Origin: Acidimicrobiaceae bacterium
GTDB lineage: Bacteria > Actinomycetota > Acidimicrobiia > Acidimicrobiales > RAAP-2
NCBI GenBank assembly: GCA_003151235.1
Contig: PLWZ01000072.1
Location: 117,904-164,393, forward strand
Direction: 5' to 3'
Length of the DNA: 46,490 bases
Under the pieces are notes generated by a model, which saw nothing but the letters and a program-made list of their open reading frames with translations, was not told the origin of the DNA and searched no databases. The translations under genes were made by a program, and so were the position numbers. Of the stretch, positions 46,139-46,490 are shown in pieces (positions within the stretch are counted from its first letter, which is position 1; each line of letters starts with the position of its first letter).

Positions 46139-46490
46139 GGGTCAGTTCGACCCTACGCAGCGATGAGCTGCCGGGCCCTACCGGCCCGAAGGATGTTCTC
46201 GGCCGCATTGATGTCGGCATTGGCCTCACGGCCACAGCCGAGGCATCGAAAGACAGCCCCGTGCCGGTTCCCAGCTGAGGCATGCCCACATCCTGAGCAG
46301 GTCCGGCTGGTGTTGCGGGGGTCCACGGCGATGACTTCCCTACCGGCGCTTTCAGCCTTGTAGATCGTCATGGCAGTGAACTGTCCCCACCCGGCATCGT
46401 GGATGGATCTGTTGAGCCCAGTTTTTGCTTTGGCTCCGTTTGGTTCGTAACCCCCTTGCTTGTCCGGACGAGCCTTGGGTCGCCTCGTCA
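46139..46490 (-). mobile_element. Right end of an IS200/IS605-family element carrying tnpB
   Basis: The element is identified by the tnpB 3' part. A hairpin GGGTC / GACCC (46139-46143 with 46149-46153) overlaps the tnpB stop, and a second one lies at 46172-46188. Such hairpins mark the right end and the omega-RNA scaffold in this family. The left end, and any tnpA, lie beyond the window, and the exact right boundary is not certain. Confidence 0.7.
46153..46490 (-). CDS. tnpB: TnpB RNA-guided endonuclease / OrfB transposase, C-terminal part
   Basis: 111 C-terminal residues, open to the right edge of the window. GLNRSIHDAGWGQFTAMTIY (in part) precedes the RuvC segments. VIAVDPRNTSRTCSGCGH and FRCLGCGREANADINAAENIL (in part) show the zinc ribbon with two CxxC pairs and the last RuvC aspartate in NADINAAENI. 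These are the diagnostic TnpB motifs. TnpB proteins of IS200/IS605 elements are RNA-guided nucleases and the ancestors of Cas12. The visible catalytic part is intact, so it may be active. The N-terminal two thirds cannot be judged. Confidence 0.93.
   Translation of the reverse strand, partial: TRRPKARPDKQGGYEPNGAKAKTGLNRSIHDAGWGQFTAMTIYKAESAGREVIAVDPRNTSRTCSGCGHASAGNRHGAVFRCLGCGREANADINAAENILRAGRARQLIAA

Overview
The window is dense, high-GC chromosomal DNA of an actinobacterium. The evidence is the left-end gene order (ino1, padR-type regulator, DUF5318 protein, then rpsF-ssb-rpsR-rplI-dnaB), which matches the Mycobacterium tuberculosis ino1-dnaB neighbourhood as I remember it. Other actinobacterial marks are a dnaK-grpE-dnaJ-hspR cluster, a DUF2510 protein, a BcpB-type peroxiredoxin, several split-barrel flavin/F420 proteins and a likely GlnR box before amt. 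My guess is an Acidimicrobiia-like lineage rather than Mycobacterium or Streptomyces; this is inference from overall protein character, not a computed placement.

Layout: 1-1310 (minus) is an operon of a PadR regulator and inositol-3-phosphate synthase, with a perfect palindrome at the promoter. 1676-6585 (plus) carries the DUF5318 protein, panB, the S6-SSB-S18-L9 cluster and dnaB. 6607-10257 is mostly minus-strand: a cupin, an MFS exporter, a PPOX-fold protein, a peroxiredoxin and an OmpR-type response regulator. 10545-16170 (plus) has another PPOX-fold protein and a complete branched-chain amino acid ABC operon (livG, F, H, M, K), closed by a 15-bp-stem hairpin. 16260-16799 holds a stand-alone Smr protein and tRNA-Gly. 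16800-21151 has a membrane Fe-S oxidoreductase, an F420/PPOX protein paired with a cyclic-nucleotide-binding protein, and two unidentified membrane proteins. 21395-23352 is amt-glnK behind a GlnR-like box, followed by convergent gpmA.

24232-30865 is a five-gene heat-shock operon (dnaK-grpE-dnaJ-hspR-clpB) behind a HAIR-like operator and a 22-bp tandem repeat in the leader. 31448-44509 is a purine biosynthesis block (purA, D, B, C, S, Q, L, F, M) ending in pyrE, interrupted by an uncharacterised 139-residue protein, a lower-GC gap and an antisense PHP phosphoesterase. The right end has tRNA-Asp and tRNA-Phe, a small membrane protein, an NAD(P)-binding protein and the 3' end of an IS200/IS605-type tnpB that runs off the window.

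The strongest global signal is promoter architecture. Eleven first genes have a TANNNT -10 box 6-9 bases before their ATG/GTG and no Shine-Dalgarno, which points to leaderless transcripts, whereas downstream operon genes have clear ribosome binding sites or stop/start overlaps. I saw no CRISPR array, prophage or obvious defence island. The only mobile element is the tnpB remnant at the right edge.
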